From CAVWUA01 sp963758025 (lineage in GTDB: Bacteria > Planctomycetota > Planctomycetia > Isosphaerales > Isosphaeraceae), in NCBI GenBank assembly GCA_963758025.1, contig CAVWUA010000015.1, positions 62,001 to 126,000 of the forward strand: a stretch of DNA of 64,000 nt, written 5' to 3'. The translations under genes and the position numbers were made by a program. Below are positions 1 to 12,278 of the stretch, piece after piece. Numbering within the stretch: the first letter of the stretch is position 1; each line of letters starts with the position of its first letter. The notes below the pieces were generated by a model, which was not told the DNA's origin, did not search any database, and saw only the letters and a program-made list of their open reading frames with translations.

Positions 1-3000
1 ACAACGGCACCGACGGCGAGATCATTGATTCGTCAATCACCAACAATACCGCCAACGGCGGCCGGGGCGGCGGACTCTACGTCGCCACATCGCTGCTCTC
101 GATGATCTCCGGGACCACCATCTCCGGCAATACGGTCACGAATGCCGGCCTCTTCCGACGGCGGCGGCGGAATCTATACCAATGCGCATGCGTTCGACAC
201 CACCCCGCGCAAGATCGGCCTGATCGTCAACTCGACGATCGCCAACAACACCGTCAGCGCGAAGGCCTCCGCAAGCTCGGACTACGCCAATGGCGGCGGG
301 ATCTACAACTCGGGCCAGATCGACGAGATCCTGAACACGACCATCGCCAGCAACGCGGCGAGGACGGCGGGCGGCCTCTTCCACGCGCTCTTCAGCAACT
401 ACACGCCGACCATCGGCGCGATGACCAACACCATCATCGCCAACAACACCGCCCCGATCGGCGCGGATGACTTCGATCAGCGCGGGGACGTGACCTCGTT
501 CTCCAACAACCTTGTCGAAGACCCCAACGGGCACACGATCACCAGCGGCACCAACGGCAACATCGTCGGCATGGACCCGATGCTCGACGTGCTGGCCGAC
601 AACGGCGGCCCGACCCAGACGATGGCCCTGCTGACCGGCAGCCCCGCCATCGACGCCGGCCTCAACACCGGCGCCCCCGCCACCGACCAGCGCGGCGTGA
701 GCCGTCCCCAGGGGACTATCGTCGACATCGGCGCCTTCGAGTTGGCGGTCGCCAGCCACGCGCCGGTGGCGAACAACCTGTCGGTGACGACCGACGAGGA
801 CACCGCCGTTTCGGGGACCGTCACGGCCAGCGATCCCGACGGCGACACGCTGACCTTCTCCGTCGTCGCGCAGGCGAAGAACGGGACGCTCCAGTTCAAT
901 ACCGACGGCACCTTCACCTACACCCCCAACGCCAATTTCCAGGGCAACGACAGCTTCGATTTCGTCGCCAGCGACGGCACGAACACCAGCAATGTCGCCC
1001 AGGTGAGCATCACCGTCCAGGCCGTCAACGATCCCCCGATGGCCGACAACGTGTCGATCACGATCGACGAGGACCAGCTCGCCCAGGGCACGCTGACGGC
1101 GACCGACGCCGATGGCGACACGCTCACCTTCGCGCGGGCCACCGTTCCGAGCCACGGCGTGGCGGCCGTCCGGCCGGACGGAACTTACTTATATCAGCCC
1201 GATTACTTCTACAACGGCCCGGACAGTTTCACCTTCACCGTCACCGACGGCACGGCCACCATCACGCGCACCGTCACCATCACCATCAACGCGGTGAACG
1301 ACCCCGCCTATGCCGAGAATCAGACGATCACAACCGACGAGGACACGGCCTACAACGGGCAGGTGACGGCCGTGGAGGTGGAGGAAGACCCGGTCACCTT
1401 CACGCTGGAGTCCGACCCGTCCCACGGCACCGCGATCGTCAACATCGACGGCACGTTCACCTACACGCCCGCGGCCGACTATAACGGCGACGACAGCTTC
1501 ACCTTCCGCGCGGCCGACAACCAGGGGGCCTCAACCGTCGGGACCGTCACGGTCACGGTCCAGCCGGTCAACGATGCCCCCGTTGCCAACAACGACAGCT
1601 ACAGCGTCGATGAAGATCAGACGCTGACGATCGCCACCCCAACGCCGGTCTCCTCACTGACCATGCAGAGCAAGCCGGGCGACTATGTCGGCGATGGGAT
1701 GAGCTACAGCTACACCACGGCCAACGCCGGCTTCTCCGGCAATGACAACTTCGACCACGGCGCCACGATCCTCGTCAATACCACGGACGGCACCTCCCAA
1801 TGGAGGCTGGATTTCGCGGCCCCGTTCTCGGAGTACCTGACACCGGGCCTGTACCTCGACGCCATGCGGTTCGGGTTCCAGGACGCCAACAAGCCGGGGC
1901 TGGAGGTTTCGGGCGACGGCCGCGGAGAAAATGCACTCACCGGCCAGTTCCTGGTTTACGAGGTGGCGTACAACGCGGACAAGTCGGACATCACCAGCTT
2001 CGCCGCGCGGTTCGAGCAGCACGGCATCACGGCGGAAGGGGTCCAGCCTGGCCTCTTCGGCACGATCCTGTTCAACTCGTACCTGGCTGCCCAGAGCGGG
2101 GTTCTCGCCAACGATACCGACGTTGATGACGATCTGCTCCGGGCGATCCTCATCTCCGGCCCGTCCCACGGCGCTCTGACGCTCAACGCCGACGGCTCGC
2201 TCAGCTACACCCCCGACCCCGACTTCTCCGGCGAGGACCAGTTCACCTACAAGGTGAATGACGGCATCACCGACAGCAAGGCGGCGACCGTGTTCCTCAC
2301 CGTCAATCCCGTCAACGACGCCCCCGTCGCCGCGGGCCAGGCGCTGGCGACGAATGAGGATACGCCGCTGACTGACAGCGTTTCGGCGACGGATGTCGAT
2401 GGCGACCCCTTGACCTACGCCGTCACGTCCGGGCCGTCGCATGGTTCGTTGATGCTCAATCCGGACACCGGCGTCTTCACCTACACGCCCGCGACGAACT
2501 TCAATGGCAGCGACGTCTTCACCTTCAAGGCGAACGACGGCACCACCGACAGCACGTCGGCGACCGTCTCCCTCACGGTGAATTCCGTCAATGACGCCCC
2601 CGTCGCCTCGGGCCAGACGCTGGCGACCGATGAGGACACGCCGCTGAATGGCAGCGTATCGGCGACGGATGTCGATGGCGACACCCTGACCTACGCCGTC
2701 ACGTCCGGGCCGTCGCATGGCACCCTGACGCTCAACACCGATGGCTCTTCACCTACACGCCAGCCGCCAACTACAACGGCCCCGACAATTTCACCTTCAC
2801 CGCCAATGACGGAACAGCGACGAGCGATCCGGCGACCGTCACCCTCACCGTCAATCCCGTCAACGATGCCCCCGTCGCTTCGGGTCAGACGCTGGCGACG
2901 AATGAGGATACGCCGCTGGATGGCGCCGTCAAGGCGACGGATATTGATACGCCCGCCTGACCTACGCCGTCACGGTCGATCCGTTGCATGGCGCCTTGAG

Positions 3001-5764
3001 CTTTGATTCCGCGACCGGCGCCTTCACCTACACGCCTGACGCGAACTACAACGGCACCGACAGCTTCGTCTTCACCGCCAACGACGGCAAGGCGACGAGT
3101 GATCCGGCGACCGTCGCCCTCACGGTGAATTCGGTCAACGATGCTCCCGTCGCCTCGGGCCAGACGAGGACTACCGATGAGGACACACCGCTCGATGGCA
3201 CCCTCACGGCGACGGATGTCGATGGCGACACGTTGACCTTCATCGTCACCCAGCCGACCCACGGCACCTTGACGCTCAATTCGGACACAGGCGACTTCAC
3301 CTACACCCCAGCGGCAAACTACAACGGCACCGACGTGTTCACCTTCAAGGCGAATGACGGCACCACCGACAGTAAGTCGGCGACCGTGCTGCTGACGGTG
3401 AATCCCGTCAACGATGCTCCCGTCGCCGTGGCGGACACCTACAGCGCGACCGAGGACACCGAACTCTCCGTCGCGGCCCCCGGCGTCTTGACCAATGATC
3501 TCGATGTCGATGGTGATCTCCTCACCGCGGCCGTGATGAGCGGCCCGAGCCACGGCGACCTGACGCTCAACGCCGACGGCTCGTTCACCTATACCCCAGA
3601 CGCGAACTACAACGGCACCGACCGCTTCACCTACACCGCCAGCGACGGTAAGGCGACGAGCGATCCGGCGACCGTCACGATCAACGTCGCCGCGGTCAAC
3701 GATGCTCCCGTCGCCGCGGAACAGGCGCTGACGACCGACGAGGACACGCCGCTGAACGGCAGCGTATCGGCGACGGATGTCGATGGCGACACCCTGACCT
3801 ACGCCGTCACGTCCGGGCCGTCGCATGGCACCCTGAAGCTCAACACCGACGGCTCGTTCACCTACACGCCGGCCGCCGACTACAACGGCCCTGATAGCTT
3901 CACCTTCACCGCCAGCGACGGGACGGCAACGAGCGATCCGGCGACCGTCTCCCTCACCGTCAATCCCGTCAATAACGCCCCGGTGGCCTCGGGTCAGACG
4001 CTGGCGACGGATGAGGACACGCCGCTGGACGGCAGCGTATCGGCGACGGATGTCGATGGCGACCCCTTGACCTTCGCCGTCACGTCCCAGCCGTCGCATG
4101 GCTCGCTGGAGTTCAACCCGGCCACCGGCGCCTTCACCTACACGCCGGAAGCCAACTACAACGGCACCGACAGCTTCGCCTTCACCGCCAGCGATGGCAA
4201 GGCGACGAGCGACCCGGCAACCGTCGCCCTCACGGTCAATTCGGTCAATGACGCTCCCGTCGCCGCGGGACAGACACTGACGACGGATGAGGACACGCCG
4301 CTCGATGGCACTCTCACGGCAACGGATGTTGATGGCGACACCTTGACCTACGCCGTCACGTCTGGTCCGTCGCATGGCACCCTGAAGCTCAACACTGACT
4401 GGCTCGTTCACCTACACGCCAGCAGCCGACTACAACGGCCCGACAATTTCACCTTCACCGCCGATGACGGAACAGCGACGAGCGATCCGGCGACCGTCAC
4501 GATCAACGTCGCCGCAGTCAACGATGCCCCCGTCGCTTCGGATCAGTCGCTGACGACGAATGAGGATACGCCGCTGACCGACAGCGTTTCGGCGACGGAT
4601 GTCGATGGCGACACCTTGACCTTCGTCGTCACGGTCGATCCGACGCATGGCACCTTGACCTTTGATCCGAACACCGGCTCCTTTAGGTATACGCCAGCGG
4701 CAGACTACAACGGCGCGGACAGCTTCGTCTTCTCCGTTAGCGACGGTAAGGCGACGAGCGATCCGGCAACCGTTGCCCTCACGGTCAATCCGGTCAACGA
4801 CGCTCCTGTCGCCTCGGGCCAGACGCTGGCGACCGAATGAGGACACACCGCGGAATGGCACCGTCACGGCGTCGGATGTCGAGAACGACACCTTGGCCTT
4901 TGCCGTCTCAACCCAGCCGTCGCACGGTACCCTGACGCTCAACGCAACCACCGGCGCCTTCACCTACACGCCGGAAACCAATTACAACGGTCCCGACAGC
5001 TTCGCGTTCACCGCCAGCGATGGGACGGCGACGAGCGATCCGGCCACCGTGGCCATCGCTGTCCAGCCCGTCAACGACCCGCCGACGTTGACCGACATCA
5101 TGTTTTCGATTCCCGAAAACAGCGCAACGGCACCGTCGTCGGTCAGGTCCAGGGTTCCGACGTGGACGGTGACGCGCTCTCCTACCGCATTGTGGCTGGC
5201 AACGACTCGGGGGCCTTCGCCATCGACCCGTCCACGGGTCGGGTGACCGTGGCCGACAGCTCGTTGCTCGTCTTCGCGACAAACCCGCGGTTCGTCCTGA
5301 CTGTCGAAGCAACCGACCCGTCCGGCGAACCGGCTCAGGCCACCGTCACCATCTCGTTGACGCAAGTGGACGAATCCGCCCCCGTTCAAATCGATATTCT
5401 TCCGGGGAATGACAAGAACACCATCAACCTCAATAGCCACGGCAAGCTTGAGGTGGCGATTCTCTCGTCGGCAACGTTCGACGTGCGGGATATCGACGTC
5501 AACTCCCTGACATTCGGCCGCACGGGCACCGAGAACTCCCTGAGCCGAAACCCCCACGGCGAGCCTCGTTTCCGCCTCGTCGATATCAACGGCGACGGCC
5601 TTCTCGATCTGGTCGTGCAGTTCGAGATCGACGAGACCGGCTTCCAGACCGGCGACACCACGGGTATTCTTCAGGGTCGCACCCAGAGCGGGGCCGAGTT
5701 CTCGGCCGAGGACGCGGTGTCGATCAAGTCGCCGGGACATGGACCGCGTCTCGCGAAAAATTAG
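1..5764 (+). CDS. Giant secreted adhesin, 3' part: beta-helix, choice-of-anchor Q, tandem-95/cadherin repeats (frameshifted)
   Basis: The gene enters from the left edge and stops at 5762-5764. In order it encodes an Asn/Gly-rich right-handed beta-helix (to about 560), a choice-of-anchor Q segment (LADNGGPTQTMALLTGSPA, about 560-750), and about a dozen roughly 95-residue Ig/cadherin-like repeats (750-5090) with recurring DEDTPL, DVDGD, SHGTL, FTYTP and NDAPVA motifs. One classical cadherin unit follows (about 5090-5370), then a C-terminal domain of the planctomycete IDIKPGSDPNSIN type, here IDILPGNDKNTINLN (about 5385-5760). About 150 residues of unrelated sequence interrupt one repeat at 1640-2100. 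Reading must change frame near 150, 2748, 2950, 4400 (compensated near 4441), 4836 and 5125. At 2748, 4400 and 4441 the neighbouring repeats show exactly which base is lost or gained. Likely a cell-surface or extracellular adhesin; the ligand is unknown. Confidence 0.85.
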
Positions 5765-5992
5765 TCATGGAAATTCCCGTCACGGGCGCGAGATCGTGGC
5801 AGCGTACCGATTTTTCTTCCGATGGCTCTCACGCGTGCGGACCTGATCGAATGACCGCATCTCCGTAAGAAATCTCGACCGCATGACACGGCGAACCAGA
5901 GCCGTCCAGGTGCGATCGGCCCGCGCGTCTGTTACCTTCGGGTGGATGTCGGGGCGCTGCGCCCCGACCCGCTCGTGCTCGGAGCCTCCGCG
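5765..5992. other. Intergenic gap, no gene seen
   Basis: This is the spacer between the adhesin stop and the ATG at 5993. The long minus-strand open frame covering it is a codon-bias shadow of the plus-strand TPR gene. No convincing promoter or terminator was seen. Confidence 0.4.
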
Positions 5993-8564
5993 ATGCCCTC
6001 GACCATCAACGGGATCGGTACGCATTACTATGGCAAGAAGAACCGCGTCGTCCGGACGGCCGTCTGCGGGTCGTGCCAGCGGTTCGGGCCGCTGGAGTCG
6101 TACGACACCCGGCTCTGGTTCGTGGTCATCTTCATCCCGTTGATTCCCCTCGGGCGGAAGCGGGTCATCGACCAGTGCTCCTTTTGCTCGCGACACGTGG
6201 TTGCCGATGCGCACGCCTTCGAGACGGCCCGACAGCTCCAGACGTCCGAGGCCCTGGAGCACTACCGTCGCGAGCCGTCGGTCGAGAACGCCCTGATCGC
6301 CCATGCTCAGCTTCTCACGTTCCACGAGCACGACCAGGCGGCCGAGCATCGCCGCGCCGCGCTGGAGCGGTTCCCCGAGCATGCCGAGCTGCGATCCGTC
6401 ATGGCGAGCCAACTGCTCCAGGTCAATGCGTTTGACGAATCCGCAACGCTCTTTGACGAGGCCCTGGCCCGGCAACCGGACCTGCCCGAGGCCCGCATCG
6501 GGGTCGCCCTGCGCAAAATGGCGGAAGGGGAACCGGACGAGGCGCGGCGGCTGCTCCGCTTTTTGGAGGAGCCGGGGGCCGGGCAACGGTACCGGCTCGG
6601 GCCGCTCGATAGTCTCGCGGGCTGCTATCAGGATCAAGGACGGCATGAGGAGGCCCTGGACCTGACCGAGATTCTGCTCCGCGAGTTGCCGGAACTCGGT
6701 CAGCAGAGCGAGTTCCGCGCCTTCGTCCGCAAGTCGGAACGGGCCTCGGGCCGGATCGAGTCGATCTTGCCTCCCGTGAATCACTCGCTGGGCGGGTTCT
6801 TCCGTTCCAAGAATTCCGCCTATCCCGCCTGGCAGCGCCGGCTGGTTCAAGGGGGGCTGGCCCTGGGGCTGGTCGCGGGCGGTCTGCTGATCAACAACGC
6901 ATATATTCGTGGACATCGGACGCTCCATGTCGTCAACGCCACCGGCGTGCCGGTGGAGGTCCGCGTGGACGACGAGCCCCCCACGATGGTCCCTCCGGGG
7001 CTGGACCGGCTGACCGTCTCCGAAGGGAAACACCGGGTCCGGCTTGGGGGGCCGGTCGCGCAGACCCTCGACGTGAAGCTGGAATCGGGGTACTTCGACC
7101 GCTGGTTCCAGAAGCCGCTCTGGGTTCTCGATCCCGGCGGCGAGGCCGTGCTCCGGGAACTGACCGTGTACTACGCTGAGAACCCGCGTCCCACCGAGGA
7201 CCGTCTGATCGTCGGCCAGCCGTTCCTCGCGCTCTCCCACGTGGACTACCCGTTCGAACCGCCGCCGGACAGCATCGAGGTAAAGAACCGCAAGAGCCAG
7301 GTCGTCAAGACGGCCGTCGAGTGGGTCCAGGGCCAGGACGAGGAGGCCTTGCTCACGCTCGCGGCCGAGGATCGAGAGGCGGCCCTTCAGTTCGCCGAGC
7401 GCCGGCTGAGCCGCGATCCTCAGCGGGAGGGCTTGCTGACGTCCTACCTGCGCACGGCGGGCGTGGAAGGGATGCCTCGGGTCGAGGCATTTCTGGAAAA
7501 GGGCCTGAGCCGCCGGCCCGTCTCGGTCGCCTGGCACCGGATGTACCAGCAAGCCGCGGAGATCGACGGCCAGACGCCAGAAGAGCTGGCCCGACGCTAC
7601 GACCGGATGCTCGCGGACGATCCCGACAACGCCAACCTGCTCTATCTGCGAGGCCGGCTGGAAACGGACCCGGATCGCGCGCGCGAGTTCTTCGAGCGAG
7701 CCATCGCGGCCGATCCGAAAATCGCCTGGCCCCGGTTCGCGCTCGGCATGGAGGCCGTCGCGGCGGCGAGGTGGGATGAGGCGTTGCCTCAGCTCACCCG
7801 CGCCCGGGAGCTGGGGATCGACGCCGAACTCGTCGAGGAGCCCCTCCACGTGACCCGGCTGGCCCTCGGAGAGGCGGAGGACCTGATCCGCGCCTACCGG
7901 GATCGTCTGCGAGGCGAATCCTCTCGACGCGAAAACTCTCGTCTTTCTGGGCGACGCGCTGGCGGTCTCGGGGAAGGAGTCGGAAATCGCGTCGGAGGTG
8001 GCGAACTGGTCGGCTCGGCTCCCCTTCGAGGTCGCGTCGGAACTGGCCGCGCCGGTGCGTGCCCTCGCGATGTACCAGGCCGGCGACCTGGAGGCCAGCG
8101 AGCACGCCATCGCCTCATCCCCTCTGCTTCGATCCAGCCCGTTCCGGTTCCAGCCGCTTCTTGCCCAGGACGCGCTGCCGGAAACGATCGAGGACGAACC
8201 GTCGAAGATCGCCGGCCAGGACCCCTGGACCGCCCTGGCCGTCAGTCTCGGCCTGACTCTGGAGGGCCGCGCAGACGAGGCGGACCGCTGGCGCGAGGCC
8301 GCGTGTGAGTTTCTCGAACAGCTCGGAGACGACCACCGCAAGGCAGCGGCCCTCCTTCGCGCCGACACGCCCCCGACCCGCGAAGAGCTGGAACGTGTGA
8401 TGATCCTCCCTCGCGAGAAGGCCCTGATCCTCGTCGTGCTCGCCGAGCGGTTCCCGGACCAGCGGGAAACCTATCACACCGCGGCCGAGAAGTTCACAAT
8501 CCGACGCATGCCACCCTATCTGTTGATCCGTCGCGCGATCGCCGCCGCGGCCCCCGAGTCATGA
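5993..8564 (+). CDS. Zinc-ribbon/TPR membrane protein (frameshift near 7910)
   Basis: A protein of about 857 residues. The start at 5993 (MPSTINGIGTHYYG) fits the conserved opening of zinc-ribbon-15-like proteins. CGSC (25-28) and CSFC (62-65) form a probable zinc knuckle around a hydrophobic segment (LWFVVIFIPLIPL, 41-53). TPR-like helix pairs follow, then a membrane span near 6840-6900 (GLALGLVAGGLLI), and more TPR-like repeats to the C-terminus. Near 7905-7920 the frame changes; downstream coding resumes as LDAKTLVFLGDALAVSG and ends at 8564. The stop overlaps the ATG of the M48 peptidase gene (ATGA), so the two are translationally coupled and may work together as a membrane protein quality-control pair. 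The exact function is unknown. Confidence 0.8.
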
Positions 8565-10505
8565 AACGGCAGGACTTCGACGCCCTGGTCCGGCGGATCG
8601 AGGCCCGGTACGCCGACCGCGCGGAGGCCCTGTCGCGCGTGGCGATGATCTGGGTGGTGCTGGGCCTGCTGGGGATTCTGGCCTGGATTGGGCTCATTCT
8701 CGGCCTGGGGATCGCCGCCTTCCTCGCGGGTGTCGTGCTCCCGCAAGGGATCGGCTTGCTGGCGATCGGCCTGGGGGTTCTGCTGATTCTCTATGGGATC
8801 TCGCAAGCCGCCGTGTTCCTGCGGGCGGACTCGCCCCCTCCGGACGGGCGCCTCTTGCCGCGGGAGGAGGCCCCCGCGCTGAACGCGCTGCTGGAGGACC
8901 TGTGCCAGCACCTGCGGTGTCGGCCGTTCGACGAGGTCCGGGTTTCCATGGCCTTCAACGCGAACGTTCGGGAGGTGCCCCGCCTGGGGGTTCTGGGGTG
9001 GCCCCGCACGATCCTGGAACTCGGCATGCCGCTGCTGGAGTCGCTCTCGCCGGACGAGCTGCGCGCGGTGCTGGCTCACGAGTTCGCTCACCTCTCCGCG
9101 CGGCACGGTCGGAACCTCGGCCGGATCTACCGCCTGCACCGCACCTGGGGCACCCTGTTCGAAGGGTTTCAGAAACTTCCCTCGGGCCAGGCGGACCGGC
9201 TGGTCCGGTGGTCGTCGGCGCGATTCGCCGCCTGGTACTGGCCGCGTTTCCACGCCCGGGCCTTCGTGCTCTCGCGGGCGCAGGAGTACCAGGCCGACCG
9301 CGATGCCGCGGCCGTGACCAGCCCGGAGGCCCTGGTCTCGGCCCTCTGGCGGATGGAGTGTCTGACCCCCTGGCTCGCGGAGCGCTTCTGGCCCGATCTC
9401 CTGCGGCGCGTGACCGAGGAACCCGAACCTCCGGCCGACGTGCTCCCCTGTCTGACCTCCGCCCTGCGGACCGCCGCGACCCTCGATGACGCGACGCGCT
9501 GGACGGCGCGCGGGTGGAGCCGCCTGACCGGCCAGGAAAACACCCATCCAGCCTTCCGCGACCGGGCCTTGGCCCTCATCCCGGCGGAAGCCGAACGTCC
9601 ATCGCGGCCCTTCCCCCACGCGAGCCAGCCGTCCGCCGCCGAGGTCTTCCTGGGCGAGAACCGTGAGCGTATCGAGGCCGAGCTGTCCGCCCGCTGGCAA
9701 CGGGATCTGCGTGCTGACTGGCGCGAGCGGCACCGTCGCGCGTCCGCCGAAGCACGTCGCGGCAGCGCGGAGGCGACGGACGCCGCGACCGATCGGGAGC
9801 GTCGGGCGGCCGAGCGTGACGCTCTGGCCTTGTGGGACGAGGCGCGGGCCGCGATCGAGGTCGGGGGGATCGCCTCGGCCGAGCCGATTCTCCGCGCCGT
9901 GCTGGAACGCTCTCCCCAGCACGCCGGGGCCGCCGTCTTGCTGGGCCAGCATCGCCTTTCCCTCGGCAACCTTGAGGGAGAACGGCTCCTCAAGAACGTC
10001 ATCGACCAGGATGACGAGCGCTGGCTGCCCGCCGCCTGCACGGCCCTTCAGGAGCATTACCTCGCCACCGGACAGAGCGACCGCCTGAAGGAGGTCCGAG
10101 CCCGACTCGACCGGCATGAGGAGGAGATCGCCGCATCGCGTCGAGAGCGGTCCACCATCACCCCGCGCGACCCGCTCGCGCCGCACGGCCTCGACGCGGA
10201 GCAGTTGGGGCCGCTCCGGGAGTTCCTCGACGCCGAGCCGGACTGCGCGGCGGCCTGGCTGGTCCGAAAGGACTTACGCTACTTCCCGCAACGGCCCCTC
10301 TTCCTCCTCTGCGTGCTCAGCCGCGTACCAGGGCTGGCGCTTCACCCGCGAGGAAAACGACCAGGCGCTTGTTCGAAAGGTGGTGCCTCGGATCGAGCTG
10401 CCGGGCCAGGTCCTGGTCATCACGCGTCACGGCCGATTTCGAACCCTGGCGAAACGGGTGATGGCCTTTCCGGATTCCCTGGTTTTCCCCGGCCCGAGCA
10501 CGTGA
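8561..10505 (+). CDS. M48 family membrane metalloprotease with TPR-like tail (frameshift near 10325)
   Basis: A zinc metallopeptidase of the HtpX/Ste24 type. Two hydrophobic segments lie near residues 28-50 and 52-80 (VVLGLLGILAWIGLI; GLLAIGLGVLLILYG). The catalytic HEXXH is H173-E-F-A-H177 (LAHEFAHLSARHG) and the third zinc ligand is probably E242 in AQEYQADRDA. The C-terminal third is helical and TPR-like (AEPILRAVLERSPQHAGAA). A single-base shift near 10325 changes the tail; the corrected frame ends RTLAKRVMAFPDSLVFPGPST at 10505, whereas the uncorrected frame reads into the next gene. The start codon overlaps the preceding TPR gene by four bases. Family-level function: proteolysis of membrane or misfolded proteins. 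Confidence 0.85.
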
Positions 10506-10636
10506 TAGAACACGTGATGGGGAGTCAGAAACACCATGTCCGTGAGCGAAAAATGATGCGGCCTATCCTCTCGGCCCGATGGTTCCGGCGAACAGGATTC
10601 AATGCAATGTCATTCTGGAACAAGTCCCCGCGGTCA

Positions 10637-12054
10637 ATGAACCGGCATGTTCTGTCGGGGCTCCTGGTGCTGACGCTGCTGGCGCTCCCGGCACGGGGGC
10701 AAGGCCCAATTCAGGACGGCCTCCACCTCGGCAGCGGGACCAAGGCGGGTGAAATCACCGATCGATCGGCCATCATCCTCGTGCGGCTGACCTCCACGCC
10801 AGGGCAGGACGACCAGGGATTGATTCCCGGACGCGAGGGGCTGGCCCGCGTGCGTTACGGGATCGGTGAGGACCTGAAGGATGCGGCCACGACCGCCTGG
10901 GAAGTCGCGAAGGCGGATGAAGATTATTCGATTCAGTTCTCCATCGACAACCTCCAGCCCGCCTCTCGCTATTTCTATGTGGTGCAGTACAAGGCGAACG
11001 AAACGGCCGAGGTGAAGCGAGCCGACCCCGGCTCGTTCGTCACCGCGCCGCGCCGGAGGACCGCCGGCCGGTCACGTTTCAACTCACCACGTGCCAGGAT
11101 TACCGCGGCGCCGAGACCTACAGGCACATGGCCGCTCTGCGTCCCGATTTCTGCGTCTCGGCGGGCGACACCGTCTATTACGACGGGCAGGGGCTGGCGC
11201 GAACCGTTCCCCAGGCGTACCAGGCCTATCAGAAGATGTTCGGCCTGCCGCCCATGAAGGAGTTTTACCGTCACGTGGGCGGCTATTTCATGAAGGACGA
11301 TCATGACTACCGCTTCAACGACAGCGACCCATACATGAAGGGCCTCTGGGTGACTCGCCAGAACGCGGCCCCCGGCGCACGGCTCACGGAGCAGCGGGGC
11401 AACCGCTTTCTGGACGTCGCCTGGCTGTCCCACGAGGAGGGGATCAAGGTCTTCAAGCAGGTCTTCCCGATGCGCGAGAAGACGTACCGCACGTTCCGCT
11501 GGGGCAAGGGCCTCCAGCTCTGGCTGCTGGAGAACCGGGACTTCCGTTCGCCGAACGACATGCCCGATGGGCCAGAAAAATCGATCTGGGGGGCGACCCA
11601 GAAGGCGTGGCTGAAGGAGACGCTGCTGGCCAGCGACGCCGATTACCGGATCATCATCTCCCCCAACCCGATCATTGGCCCGGATCGGCTCATGAAAGGG
11701 GACAATCAGGCCAATCTCAACGGCTTCTGGCACGAGGGGCAGGCGTTTCTCGACTGGATCGAGGAGAATCACCTGGAGAACGTCATCCTGATGTGCGGCG
11801 ACCGCCACTGGCAATATCACTCGATCGATCATCGCAACGGACGCGCGATCCCTGAATTCAGTTGTGGCCCGACCTGTGACGAGCACGTTCAGGCCGTGCC
11901 GCCCCCGATCGAGGGCGTCGCGCGTCCCTACGCGGCGAGCCGGGGCGGATTTCTGAGCGTCGCCTATCGGCCGGATCGAACACTGAACATGACCTTCTAT
12001 TCTGAGGACGGCCGGCCGGTGTACCTGTATTCCACCCGCCCTGCGGGCGAGTAA
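10637..12054 (+). CDS. PhoD-like alkaline phosphatase/phosphodiesterase (frameshift near 11057)
   Basis: A secreted metallophosphoesterase of the PhoD family. I choose the ATG at 10637 because it starts a clean signal peptide (MNRHVLSGLLVLTLLALPA) cleaved near RGQG; upstream in-frame Mets are less likely. An N-terminal fibronectin-like PhoD_N domain (to about 11040) ends in SRYFYVVQYKAN. The metal-site motifs are FCVSAGDTVYYDGQ, YFMKDDHDYRFND and VILMCGDRHWQYHS. Frame changes once near 11055, where the sequence should read through APRPEDRRPVTFQLTTC. It hydrolyses phosphomono- or diesters outside the cytoplasm; the substrate here is unknown. Confidence 0.85.
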
Positions 12055-12278
12055 GCGTTGTCCCCTCCGCCGGGCGCAGGAGCGACCGGAGGAACCATCA
12101 CGATCGGCAGGTTCGGCAGAATCGGCCGGGCATGCGCTCCGTTTCCGCTCGTAAACTTGCGGGCTGTGCCGCGTCATGCCGAAGGATAACCATGAGTATC
12201 GGACTCGGCTCGACTCGATCCCGATGCCGAACCGTGGGCTGGAGGCCCTTTGCTTTGATGACCAGGAGGGTTGACATC

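Noticed and set aside
136..1155. Long minus-strand open frame opposite the first adhesin (and similar ones at 1654-2718 and 2885-4411)
   Set aside because: Arg/Val/Gly/Asp-rich shadow of the plus-strand repeats; no ribosome site or family motif, and the plus strand is clearly coding.
2310..5090. Regular repeats about 280 bp apart, considered as a CRISPR-like or satellite array
   Set aside because: The units are much too long and translate into one continuous repeat protein.
5780..8368. 862-residue minus-strand open frame
   Set aside because: It mirrors the TPR gene in a high-GC codon-bias shadow; the plus strand has zinc-ribbon, membrane and TPR features.
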